Assembly: GCA_021613375.1 (NCBI GenBank)
Contig: CM038705.1
Span: 5,484,864 to 5,548,863, forward strand
Origin: Megaleporinus macrocephalus
Taxonomy: Eukaryota > Chordata > Actinopteri > Characiformes > Anostomidae
Direction of reading: 5' to 3'
DNA: 64,000 nucleotides
A program made the translations under genes and the position numbers. The stretch's first letter is position 1. Each line of letters begins with the position of its first letter. Shown here one piece after another: positions 1 to 10,834 of the stretch. The notes beneath the pieces were generated by a model, which was not told where the DNA came from, made no database searches, and was given only the letters and a program-made list of their open reading frames with translations.

Positions 1-810
1 ACCAAACGATTTTTTTAAAGCAATTTTACTGTCGCAGACAAATTTCCTGTGTCGGAATAAAATCATGAGAGTCTTGCTGAAGCTCGCATCACCTCGATCG
101 TTTAGTGTAAGGTGGTCAAGACTGCCGGTTTAGGTCAGTCTTTTTCTTGTCCTAGCGCTCCGATAAAATCAACCGTGTTTAATATTATCATAACTCTGAA
201 GTCTTGGCTCACGCAAATAGTGACGTGAACATTGTTGACAACCAATAAGAGAGCTCTTTTCACCACCAAACGGGAAGCCGCAAGGAACTCACCCAGCTCC
301 TCCAACACGGCGGTTTGTATCACCCAAACCTTCCTGCAGGTCTTCTGGTTTGTGAGCTGAAAAACATACAAACTTAACAATAAAGAACTAATTAAAACTA
401 CAAACTGGTTTGGTGATAATGTAAAGGTTCACTTTTGAAAAAACTATAAATGCTTAAAACAAGCTATAACAGAGTTTTAATTGGACGGGCAGATGATTCA
501 TGTAGGTGGACAACTCTTATCTCTAGGTGGACACCATCCACCCCAGCCCACCTGTAGACACAACCTGCTTTCTGGCAGCAGATGAGCTGTTCTACCTAAG
601 AGTCTTCTTGATCTACTACACTCAGCTTGTGCCTAAAACTGAATGATAACAGTGATATTATTTACTAAAGCACAACATTTTGAGGGTAATATTGCTCTGT
701 TACTATATTGTAAGCAGGTGATATGGAGGCTCCTAGTACTAGGACTAAATGTATTTCTCTCTGGTGTTGTTCCTAGCATGGATATTTATTATCCACTGAC
801 ACATTCGGTT
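1..810. other. Non-repetitive sequence, no gene recognised
   Basis: This is complex, fairly AT-rich DNA. The open frames (at most about 81 codons) show no motif I recognise. I see no tandem repeat, RNA gene or transposon end. Confidence 0.5.
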
Positions 811-1552
811 GTATCTATCAATCAATCAGAGGTTCCTGACAGTGTTTTTGACATGTCAATCCATCAGAAACTGTGTTCATAACTTGTCAATCAATCAGAA
901 GCTGAGTTTTTGACATGATGACCAATCAGAGGATGTGCCCCTGACTTGTTGACCAGACAGAGGCTGTGTTCCTGACCTGTCAATCACTCAGAGGCTATGT
1001 TCCTAACTTGTCGACTAATCAGATGCTGCGCTTTTGACATGATGACCAATCAGAGGATGTGTTCCTGACCTGTCAATGACTCAGAGGCTATGTTCCCAAC
1101 CTGTCAATCAATCAGAGGCTGCGTTCCTGATTTGTCGACTAATCAGAGACTGTATTTCTGACAGGTTGTCCAATCAGAGGTGCTCCTGACTAGTCGATTA
1201 CTCAGACTTTGTGTTTCTGACTTGTCAGTATCTCAGAGGCTGCGTTATCTGACTTGTAAACTAATCAGAGGCTATGCACCTGACATGTTGACCAATCAGA
1301 GGCTGTGTTTCTGACTTGTCCACTAGTCAGAGGTTTTGTACCTGACATGTTGACCAATCAGAGGCTGTGTTCCTTACTTATCAGCCAATCAGAGGCTGTG
1401 TTCCTGACTTATTAGCTAATCAGAGGCTGTGTTCCTGGCTTGCTGATCAATCAAAGGCTGGGTACCTTATTGGTCAGCCGATCAGAGGCAGTGTTCCTGA
1501 CTTGTTGACCAATCAGAGGCTCTGTTCCTTAATTGTCAACCTATCAGAGGCC
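811..1552 (+). repeat. Minisatellite, unit about 31 bp, about 24 copies, CCAAT in many units
   Basis: The unit is a variable part (GTTCCTGACTTGT) followed by a better conserved core (GACCAATCAGAGGCTG). Copies diverge and some are shortened, for example near 1,180-1,260. Many units keep CCAATCAG, which matches the NF-Y binding consensus. The 99-codon open frame at 1,367-1,666 runs through the array and is a by-product of it. Both edges fade into unrelated sequence. Confidence 0.9.
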
Positions 1553-2824
1553 TCCAGGAAAAATAACTGGGAGTCTCCAGCATTCAACATTCCCAGAATA
1601 CTTAGTATTTTATGTACGTCCTTTGCTGTCACATACAACCTCACCCACCTGAGAGGGATAACTTGAAGAATTTATGGAAAATTATGGAACAATTTTCTCT
1701 TCTTTGACCTTAACCACCTCTCTCCCTCCTTGGAGAAGACCACCAGGCCAGAGGCTCCCAGGTCCCAATTCCGCTTGGGATGCCTGTCCTAAATGTTTCA
1801 GTACCGTTCGGGTCACTGGTACTCAGCATTGTACAGTACTCTACATCTGAAAACAATGATCACTGTGATTCGCGGTGAGATCTTCAACTCACTTTCCAGA
1901 ACAACTCCATATTAATATAAACCATGTAGAAGATGAGGAGGTCCACGGTAACAGTTACAGATTTGCTTTTGAGGAAACTTCTGTCATCCAGCACGTTTCA
2001 ACTCAAAACAGAAATGGGAACGAGCGGTCGTGCCGGGCTCGTTCCACATGTGCTCTTTGAAAACCCCTCCGAGTGAAACGATGTGCTGTTCTTCAACAGC
2101 TTGTTCACATCTCCATCCTCTCCAGCTAGCGTCCATGAGCTGTAATGCCATGTTATTATGGAAAAGAAACGTCCTAAAGGAGCACTGAAACACAGCCCAG
2201 ATGTTGTGTCACGTCTAAAAAAAGGGCTGCAGTTCAGCGTGACCTCTGTCTGGGGTATTATTACTGCGGGGCAGGAGTGATACTTCAGGTACTGGCAACG
2301 CTAAACGTTCGGGGTCAGCTGTACAACGCTCAAATTATGCTAATGTAGAGTTCAGCTAATGTTCAACTTTCCTAGGAAAACATTCCTCACATAAGCTTTC
2401 TCTTGTTAGTCAACTGCGTCCACACATTTAAGAGATGTTTAATTGGGATTCCATGGCGTGTTCTTGCAGTGTAATACATCTCAGAAGGTGAGCTCAGAGG
2501 GTAAATTGCCACCCTAAGACTGACTGTGTTTACCTAAACTCTACACAGTTTACAGAGACCCAGTTTACATCACCTGTCGTCATTCCCAATTAGCACAGCC
2601 TCCATGCACCCTTTGATGACAGATTAATCTCCTCGACCTGTCTTGTTTATCCTTTAACACTTTTGTAAACCGTTGCCCCTCAAAGATCCTATACGAGGGA
2701 TGAAAGCACTGTTTATGGACTTGCCTAAACATGCCAAGTCAACAATATAAAGACGTCAGGGACACAGGCGAGGCTACCCAGCTTGGAAAACGGTCCCGCA
2801 AATCTTTCAATGCCAGGAACAACT
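1553..2824. other. Non-repetitive sequence, no gene recognised
   Basis: Complex sequence with only short open frames (69 codons or fewer) on both strands and no recognisable protein motif. No transposon termini or tandem units were seen. Confidence 0.5.
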
Positions 2825-4255
2825 CTCACCTCAGAGACTCAAGAATCAACTTGGACTCACACCTCAAAGAGTTGAGACTCAACTCAGACTCACACTTCAG
2901 AAGGTTGGGACTTAACTTGGACTCACACCTCAGGACATCAAGACTTAACTCAAACTAACATCTCAGAAACTTAAGCCTCAACTCGGGCTCACGCTTCAGA
3001 GAATCAATGCTTAAATCGAACTCGCCCCTCAGAGACTCAGGTCGTACTCACACCTCAGAGACTTTAGACTAAACTCCAACTTGCACCTTAGAGACTTGAG
3101 ACTGGACTCTCACTTGCGCCTCAAAGACTGGACTTAACCTTGCACCACAAAACTTGAATCCCATTCGCACCATAGACACTCTTAACTCTCAGCTTGGACT
3201 CATGGCTCGACTCAGAATCCCACTTCAGAGACTCGAGACACAACTCACACTCACACCTCAGAGATTCGAGGCTCAAGTTGGACTCATACCTCGGGCCCTC
3301 AAGACTCAACTGGGGCTCACAACTGGGACTTGCCCCTCAGAGACTCAGGTCATACTCACACCTCAGAGGCTTGACCTGTATCTCAGAGACTTTAGACTAA
3401 ACTCCAACGTACACCTCAGAGACTCAAGACTGGACTGACACTTGCACCTCAAAGACTGATCTTAACCTTGCACCTCAGAGAGACTTGAATACCATTCGCA
3501 CCATAGAGACTCTTAACTCTCGGCTTAGACTCACATCTCAGAGACTTGGGACACAACTCAGACTCGCATCTCAGAGATTCAAGGCTGAAGTTGGACTCAT
3601 ATCGCAGGCCCTCAAGACTCAAATTGGGCTCACTCTTCAGAGACTCAATGCTCAACCCTCAGAGACTCAGGTCATACTCACACCCCAGAGACTTGACCTG
3701 CATCTCAGAGACTTTTGTCAAAACTTAGACTCGCACCTCAGAGACTCAAGACTGGACTCACACTTGCCCCTCAAAGATTGGACTTAAGACTTGACTCAGT
3801 TTCACAGCACAGAGACTGGACTTACACTTGCACCTCAGAAACTCAAGACTCACCTCAAGAGATTTGAGGCACAAGATGGACTCATACCTCAAGCCCTCAA
3901 GACTCAATTTGGGCTCACTCTTCAGAGACTCAATGCTCAACTCGGACTCGCCCCTCAGAGACTCAGGTCATACTCACACCTCAGAGACTTGACCTGCATC
4001 TTAGAGACTTTAGACTAAACTCCAACCTGCATGTCAGAGACTCAGGTCATACTCACACCTCAGAGACTTGACCTGCATCTTAGAGACTTTAGTCTGAACT
4101 CTGACTCGCACCTCAGAGACTCAAGACTGGACTCTCACTTGCGGCTCAAAGATTGGACTCAACCTTGCACCTCAGAGAGACAAGACTTGAATCCCATTTG
4201 CACCATAGAGACTCTTAACTCTCGGCTCTGACTCACATCTCAGACTTGAGACTTG
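2825..4255 (+). repeat. Minisatellite, unit about 33 bp, with a higher-order period of about 300-330 bp
   Basis: Units alternate CTCACACCTCAGAGACT with a GACTCAACT-type half. Marker variants recur together. One is GACTCAGGTCATACTCAC at about 3,342, 3,664, 3,958 and 4,040. Another is CTCTTAACTCTC at about 3,179, 3,509 and 4,209. This shows that blocks of about ten units were duplicated as a whole. Because 33 is a multiple of three, short serine/leucine/arginine-rich open frames appear on both strands; none has independent support as a gene. Confidence 0.9.
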
Positions 4256-5151
4256 TACTTTGTTTTATGAGGTTAACTTAGAGGTTTAAATGTGAAAGAT
4301 TATTATTTTTAACGTCTCCAAAGCCAGTCAGTCCAGAGCCTACTTTCCTGTGTCACCAGTTGAATGCCTCTCACAGCCTAATTACATGCAACATCTCTCA
4401 CCATGGCTCCACAGGAAATCTCTACGCTCTAGATCATAACTACTGGGAAAACCAGCCAAACAAAAGAGGTGTTTTTCTAAGGGCAATAACCGACCTGCAC
4501 TGTTTGTATTCTTTTCTCTTACATCATTTCCTCTTGTTAGCGTCAGTCAAGCAAACCTGTGCAGTCTCACTTCTGGATGCTTATGTAGATTCAGGTTCTT
4601 GCATGTGGATGTTGAACATCAGCGCAAGCCCTCACTGGCTTTTCACCTCTTTTCGTATCTATTTTAGTCCTTTCCTTGTAAGACTCGATGTTGTGGATGA
4701 TAAGGTACCGTGAAATAGAGTAATCGTGCCGTAATCGTAAGTCTTTGGCAGCTGCTTATGTGGGTAGTCAGGGTGTTCTGTATTGGAATTTGAAATAAAT
4801 ATAAATAAACAAAAATACAAATAAAGCATGGTCAGAATTGGTTGTTCTCAGTTAACCTACTGGTCATTTTTAGATTTTTTTTAGAATATTGCTCTGCTAA
4901 GAATCCAGACAGCTCTCCAGACCGCCCCTAGTAAGGTTCTTTTGTAGCCATTGTTGTGAAGCTGGACCACCTTTACTGGACTCTGGTACAAATTACATTC
5001 AACTTAATGAGAAACTGCTGCTAGGTAATTTAGGTGGTTGCTAAAATGTTGTCACTATAATATATCTGGGGGTTGCTAGGTTGTTGCCATGGTTACTGAA
5101 AGGGGAACTCCACTCATTTATTAAAATGTCTGTATAATTATATGTGCTATG
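4256..5151. other. Mostly non-repetitive; weak GGTTGCTA-type repeat at the end
   Basis: A 117-codon open frame lies at 4,360-4,713 on the plus strand but has no domain I recognise. Near 5,030-5,095 there are a few diverged units resembling GGTTGCTAGGTTGTTGCC, the reverse complement of the array at 20,694-21,290. That suggests an old fragment of the same repeat family. Confidence 0.45.
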
Positions 5152-5882
5152 CAGGGCGTTTTCACTCCAGCACTAGTTAGTCTGGTTAAAACGGACTCTG
5201 GTTCGTTTGGTGCGGTTCCTTTTGGCAGATGTGAAAACAGTAATCGCACTCGGGTGCGGACCAAACCAACCACACCGAGACCCTCGAGAGGTCCGGTTCC
5301 AAACGAACTCCGGAGCGGTTCGTTTGTGGTGAGAACATGATCCGACCTCGATCCGACCAAGTATTAAGTGTACTCCACAAGTTTGATCTAAACATCTCCT
5401 GTAGCCAGGTGTGCTTTGCATTATGGGATGCGGCAGATGGCGTAAACAGAGAACTGGAGAACTGTAGCAGCTAACAGGGCGAGGACAATGAAGCGAGGTC
5501 TCTCTTGGACTAGCAGTGAGGAGTGAGCTGGGTGTTCTGCAGGTGGACTGTAGTTTGGTATATTATCAGATTATTATTACAGCTATGAACAGATGCTGTC
5601 TCTGACACTGCTCCGTGCTACGCTCTACAAGAACACATAGTCTGCACATAGCTTGGGAAAACCGGATCTTCTCCCTGTGTTTACTTTCTTGCTCGCACGC
5701 CAGATAGCTCTGACCAATCAGAGGAGACAGCGTGCTCACGTGGTTTGTTGGGGCACATTTTGGTGCGTTTTGGTTTTTGCCTGTGTGAAAACAAACTTAA
5801 CCGAGGAGGAAACACTCCAAGTAAATAAACTCATTAACTGATCCAGACCAGTGAAACCAACTACAGGTGTGAAAACGTCCTG
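5152..5882. mobile_element. Non-autonomous DNA transposon (MITE), hAT-like termini
   Basis: The left end reads CAGGGCGTTTTCAC. The right end, read on the other strand, is CAGGACGTTTTCACACCTG, giving a terminal inverted repeat of about 19 bp; similarity weakens further in. The interior has no transposase and is rich in short self-complementary stretches around GGTTCGTTTG. The CAGGG start is typical of hAT elements (family knowledge). I found no convincing 8-bp target duplication (flanks GTGCTATG and AGAGTCGT), so the class is tentative. Confidence 0.72.
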
Positions 5883-7399
5883 AGAGTCGTTTGGTTCAGT
5901 TCTACAGGGTCTACAAAGGAATCAGACGTCCACCTTTAAAAGCTCCCACACAGAAAGTTATTAGAGTTAATGGTTATGAATACACTGCCTGATGTCTAAG
6001 ACGTTGGTTTATGATAGTTTTGAGAGGCCTTCAAATCCATACATGGTGGAGAGATACATCCAGGACGCTGAGTCCCCAAAAAACTTTTCAGATTTTCCAA
6101 ATTGTACCGTCTTTAACATTCATAATATGCAGAAGACACGTGTACTTTCACTGGTGGGTTTGATAGTAAATAAAATGTATATGTTTGTATTGTAGACATG
6201 GTGACATCTGGTTACCATCACCACCACTACTGTAAATTGTCTGTACTGGAATTACTGTAATTAATTGTCTGCAATTAACTGTTTCACACCGAACTCACAC
6301 CAAATGACTCTGGGTGTGTCTCAAAACCTAGTGAGTGTCTAAGTAGGCTATCTAGGTTTACTGTGGTATTTGATGGGAATTATTGACATTTGGGAACAAT
6401 TGACGTTGGGAACATACTTAAAAACACTATTTTTGTTCATGAAGGACATAAATAAGAATTAAAACAACAATTTAAGGTCAAATGCAAGATTTTTTATTTG
6501 CAGTACATACAATAACATAGGAACTAAATACGGGTGAAGTTGAACACATGTTGTGCATTAGAAGAGCTTTGTTTAGCTCATGCATCAAAGGGTTAACAAT
6601 GTTCCAGGTAGTTATTATGGAATCTGTGGTGGTTGGTTGGTGGTATATTTGGGTACAGGCTCTATGATTCTCTAAAGCTCAATAGCTCTAGTGCTGAAGC
6701 TGATAGAGGAGAAAATAATAAAATTTTCATCCCAAAAATAAAAATAGTATGTTGGCATAGTCAAGCCATCTCTATCACTTTAGGCTCGGCAGACACAGCA
6801 GGTCCGCCTGGCAAAGCAATGGCATTTCAAACGTTAATTTCTTTCATTGGCCAAGATCTCGTAATCACCAGTAAAATATTATTATCTAGGTAATTGGACG
6901 AAGAACTTTCTTCATACTGCAGTAGCTCAACCAACAGCAGAAGGTGGAGGTGGATGGACATCTGTTTGGAGTATATCAGGATTTGCTTGATGCTTTGCCT
7001 GATCTAGACAGGACTGCAGTGACCTAAGTTCTGGAAAACGGCGGCCTTTGACAGGTTTAAAAATGATTCCTCAATAAAGAAGGCTGCAAGGCGCACTACT
7101 GTAAATCCAACCAATAAACAAGCAGACCACTGCTCGCCACGTAATTGCAAACAGGGCTTCCAACATTCATGCTTTTCCAAAGCTTGGTCAAAGAGAGCTT
7201 TTCAGAGCTAGGCACATCGTTGACCATCTGAACCATCAAACCCAAATGAAACACATAACCTTTATAGGGTTTGGTCGGTTGGGCATGTTTTTATGTAGTA
7301 ACCTTCACCTTCAGCAAAGACCAGCTCAGACCATCAGAAACCAGCTGCCAATGAAAGCTGGTCATGGTTGTATTTCAGAACAAAATGTGCATAAACCTG
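5883..7399. other. Complex sequence, possible old transposon fragments
   Basis: No gene is recognised. The stretch near 6,311-6,365 (GTGTGTCTCAAAACCTAG onward) resembles a dispersed fish repeat, but I cannot name it. Sequence from about 7,000 to 7,399 precedes a primer-binding-site-like motif and could be degraded retroelement DNA. Open frames are 86 codons or fewer and carry no motif. Confidence 0.4.
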
Positions 7400-7411
7400 T
7401 CAACGCCACAC

Positions 7412-7430
7412 TGGTGTCAAAGTGGGGTAA
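7412..7430 (+). other. Candidate retroelement primer-binding site, tRNA-Leu type
   Basis: TGGTGTCAAAGTGGGGT resembles the complement of a tRNA-Leu 3' end (TGGTGTCAGGAGTGGGAT) with one base missing. It follows CCACAC, consistent with an LTR ending in CA. The 190 bp after it align by eye with the sequence after the similar site at 24,589 (shared GGAGCCCA and AAAGTGACAG). Homology is visible; function as a primer site is inferred. Confidence 0.5.
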
Positions 7431-8075
7431 CACCCCCAGCGAACTCAAGGGCACTACTTAGGAGTGAACTTATGGGAGGCATGGTGGAAGAGAAGCGAGC
7501 TTGGCTGAGGATTGCAAGTGGAGACAATGGGACAGTGCAACGCGGCTTGACAGTGGAGCCCAGCTGGAGGACGTTAAAAGTGACAGCAGCCAGCAAGGAC
7601 ACCTGAATGGTGAGGCAGCCTAGCTGTGTTTACCTGGCCTTCCAGTGCTGCGGTGCTGAAATGCAACATACAGATGCAGCAACGTTAGTTATGCGTTGTT
7701 GTGCCATATTGTGCTGGGCATGGGGCGCCTTGTGTACTATCACCATGGTATGTGTGGCCATTACTGACCTGACTGCTTCCAGTTTGGCTGTTCAATCAGC
7801 ACCAGCTTGTTCAATAACAGAGCATTGGTTTTAAGTCCTATATGTTCTTTCTCAAGGCCAATAGATGGTTTTGCCAATTTGGCTATGGGTGCGAGCTGAA
7901 AGACTTGATTCTTATTGGCAGTCTAATCTGACTCATGGTTGTGCCAGACTATACTGGCCTTGGGCTGCTCTGTGTATAAGCCAGTACCTACCATGACCAT
8001 TGGATGTGTGGCCGTTACTGACCTGACTGCTTCTGTTATGGGTTCCAGGCGTGAGACCTGTGTGGACTGATTATT

Positions 8076-8147
8076 CACCTGAAAAACAGGGTTAAAGGAT
8101 GAGACAGACAACGTGGCTTGCTTTCACGAATGCCTCCCTGGTCTGAG
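8076..8147 (+). repeat. 72-bp direct repeat, copy 1, inside the LTR-like insert
   Basis: Matches 8,767-8,838 with few differences; shared core GACAACGTGGCTTGCTTTC. The two copies are 619 bp apart and enclose AT-rich DNA with no coding signal. Confidence 0.85.
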
Positions 8148-8766
8148 TTTAATTAAAATATTCTCTTCTTAATAAATTATTATTTTTTCTTGCTTTTTTA
8201 TCAGCAACAAACTTCAATTCAGTACAAAATGAAATATAAAATCACATAAAGCCAGACATTTCCATAAAAAAAATACAATACAACCATGTACTCCAAAACA
8301 CAGCATCACCAGTTCACATTAGTAATTAAGTAAGAAATTAGTAATCTCAACACATACTGAGTATTTCACTTAGCAAGTTATTAAGGCTTGAATATCTTTT
8401 GCTGAACTTTGTTACATGGACACTAGAAACAAAATACAGTAGAGGGTCGCTATATAATCTCTTAGAACAGAAGAAACAGTTAATACTGCCCAAACACTGT
8501 TGAAATCAAACTGCCTTGCACATTTAAAACTAATTACAATATTACTTTTAAAGTATCCAATGTTCAGAAGCTTGGCCAACTATTAGTTAAAATAAAAATA
8601 AAATCGTGACGACCGCCATTTCACAACTCTAGATTTGGACGTTGGTCTTTTTAGCAAAATAATTAGCCTCTACTCAATACACCAACCAACATAAACGAAC
8701 AAATATGTACTAATATGCTGTATGAAATTCTTTAAGATGATTTTAATGCGTTTTAAACACGGAGCT

Positions 8767-8838
8767 CACATGAAAAACACGGTTAAAGTATGAAACAGAC
8801 AACGTGGCTTGCTTTCACGAACGCCTCTCTGGTCTGAG
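8767..8838 (+). repeat. 72-bp direct repeat, copy 2, inside the LTR-like insert
   Basis: Second copy of the 8,076-8,147 repeat, the same length and in the same orientation. The duplicated block may mark an internal duplication or a further insertion. Confidence 0.85.
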
Positions 8839-9126
8839 AGGAATTTTCGAGACTACCGTAAATAAACGCAACACAGCCAGCGGTCGACTACCCCCTACTG
8901 GTGGCCCCTCAGTACGGCAGGACTTCCAACATCACAATGGCAGAATCGACTACATTAAACAAAATACATATACATTTTATGAAATAAAACTAAATATAAA
9001 TACAAATGTGACCACACTTTGTGGGTGTCACACTTCCAGTTTGGCTGTTCAATCAGCACCAACTGGTGGGTCTTCCCTGCTGGCGGGGTTAATAAAAGAG
9101 CATTAGTTTTAAGCCCTGTATGTTCT

Positions 9127-9842
9127 CCCTTACAGAAAATAAGTATACTTAAGTTAATTTTATTAAGTATACTTTGTGCAGTTACTATGCTAATGTCATT
9201 GTACTAGTAGTACACTTGTATATGTACTATTTTAATACTTCTTGGGATTAAATTGGCCCACTTTCTAGTTTTTAAAAGTATACGTTTAAGTACACTTTAG
9301 GTGTAAGAGTAGTAAACCAAGTATACAACTAGTTTACATCTTTTGTACTGCAACTACACTAAAAGTAATCTTTACTGTTAGTTTACTAGCTTGTAAGTTT
9401 TCTTTAAGTGAACATAACATAATACTTATAATTTACTGCTTATATTATTGTTGTACTTTAAAGTATATGACTAGGTTTGAGGTTTTTTTCTACTTAAAAT
9501 AGAACTTAACAATGTTTATTTACTCACCAGTGTATAAAATATTTGTAGCTTTCTAAATCTTTAAAAATCTAATTTTAAATAAATATCGTACTGGATGTGT
9601 TTTTGTGCAGAGCAAGAATACTTACTTCTACTATCTCAATCAAAAGATTAAGTACAAGTAAAGACCAAATACACTTAGACTGTTCTATACTTGTCAGTAT
9701 AACCCCAGCATACTTAAGTATAGCTGTGTTTAGTATATCACTAAGAAGTACATAAAAAGTAAACTGAAAGTATACTCACTTCCTTTTAGTTTAAAAGAAG
9801 TAAACTAATGGTACACTTGAATAAACTTCTTTTTTGTAAGGG
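9127..9842. mobile_element. 716-bp MITE with CCCTTACA terminal inverted repeats
   Basis: It starts CCCTTACAGAAAA and ends TTTTTTGTAAGGG, a terminal inverted repeat of at least 8 bp. The interior is AT-rich and dense in AAGTATACTT-type motifs, with no transposase. It sits inside a 284-bp repeat unit whose uninterrupted sequence is known from neighbours, giving a 2-bp target duplication CT (9,125-9,126 and 9,843-9,844). The element at 13,641-16,406 shares both ends and parts of the interior and is flanked by TA. Confidence 0.85.
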
Positions 9843-10834
9843 CTTACTCAAGGCCAGTAGATAGTTTTGCTAATTTGGCCACAGTTGGAAGCTGAAAGAC
9901 TTCATTCTTATTGGTAGTCTAAACTGTTTGACCTGACTCATGGTTGTGCCAGACTATACTGGCCTTGGGTTGCTTTGTGTACAAGACAGTACCTACCATA
10001 ACCTTCAAATGTGTGACCATTATTGACCTGATTGCTTCCAGTTTGGATGTTCATTTAGCACCGAGCAGAAGCTCTTTCCTGCTTGTGTGTTCAATAAAAG
10101 AGGCCAATAGAGGATTTTGGCAATTTGGCTATGGTTGATTTTCATTGGTGATCCGAACTGATAGATCTGATTGATCTATTTATGTGGGGGCTACCATCAC
10201 CATTGTATGTGTGTTTGTTACTGTGTTTGTTACTGACCTGACTGCTTCCTGGTCAGTCAGCACTAAGCGACGAGTCCTCTTTGCTGCCGTGTTCAATAAA
10301 ATAGCATAAATTTGAAGTGAACTGATTGATCTGACTCACTGTTGTGCCAGACTATGCTAGGCTTGGGCTGCTTTGTGTGGGAGCCAATAACTACCATTAC
10401 CATAAGAGGTTTGGCTGTTACTGACCTGACTGCTTCCAGTTTGGCTGTTCAGTCAGCACCAAGTGATGGGTCTTCCCTGCCGGTGTGTTTAATAAAAGAG
10501 CATTCATTGGAAGTCTTATATGTTCTTACTTAAGGCCAATAGATAATTTTGCCAATTTGGCTACGGTTGGGAGCTGAAAGACTTAATTCTTCTTGTTGAT
10601 GTGAACTGAGTGATCTGACTCACAGTTGTGCCAGACTAAGTGCCAGCACCAAGTGATGGGTCTTCCCTGCCGGCGTGTTCAATAAAAGAGCATTCATTTG
10701 AAGTCCTATATGTTCTTACTCAAGGCCAACGTCACAATATTATTGAAAGGTAGAATTTTGCCAATGTGGCTCTGGGTGGGAGCTAAAGAGTTGATTTTCA
10801 ATGGTGATCCTAACTGATTGATCTGACTCACTGA

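Larger units (their letters stand above)
8034..9032. mobile_element. 999-bp insertion with TG...CA ends and CTTC target duplication; likely solo LTR
   Basis: The insert begins TGTTATGGGTTCC, ends GGGTGTCACA, and is flanked by CTTC at 8,030-8,033 and 9,033-9,036. TG...CA ends with a 4-bp target duplication are the hallmark of LTR-retrotransposon integration. No gag or pol coding is present, so a solo LTR or a compact non-autonomous element fits best. It carries an internal 72-bp direct repeat (8,076-8,147 and 8,767-8,838). Orientation is uncertain. Confidence 0.72.
7941..9945 (+). repeat. One 284-bp LTR-derived unit split by two insertions
   Basis: The parts 7,941-8,033, 9,037-9,126 and 9,845-9,945 join into one unit. 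The span is 2,005 bp. Removing a 999-bp insert plus its 4-bp target duplication, and a 716-bp insert plus its 2-bp duplication, leaves 284 bp. That equals the intact neighbour unit from 10,344 to 10,627. The joined junctions match uninterrupted units exactly at GACTGCTTCCAGTTTGG and TGTTCTTACTCAAGG. Confidence 0.85.
7400..10834 (+). mobile_element. Cluster of LTR-derived repeats (284-bp units) with nested insertions
   Basis: A motif starting GTGCCAGACTATACTGGCC recurs at 7,701, 7,941, 9,946, 10,344 and 10,628, with a degraded copy near 10,190. Each unit continues through CTGCTTCCAGTTTGGCTG, a polyadenylation-type TTCAATAAAAGAGCATT and TATGTTCTTACTCAAGGCC. The AATAAA placement and an upstream primer-binding-like site at 7,412 suggest these are LTR pieces of an old Ty3/gypsy-type retrotransposon in tandem. 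No gag or pol frame survives. One unit is interrupted twice (separate entries). A related fragment lies at 24,466-25,035. Confidence 0.6.

Noticed and set aside
4360..4713. 117-codon plus-strand frame
   Set aside because: No domain, no splice or promoter evidence, composition like the surrounding DNA.
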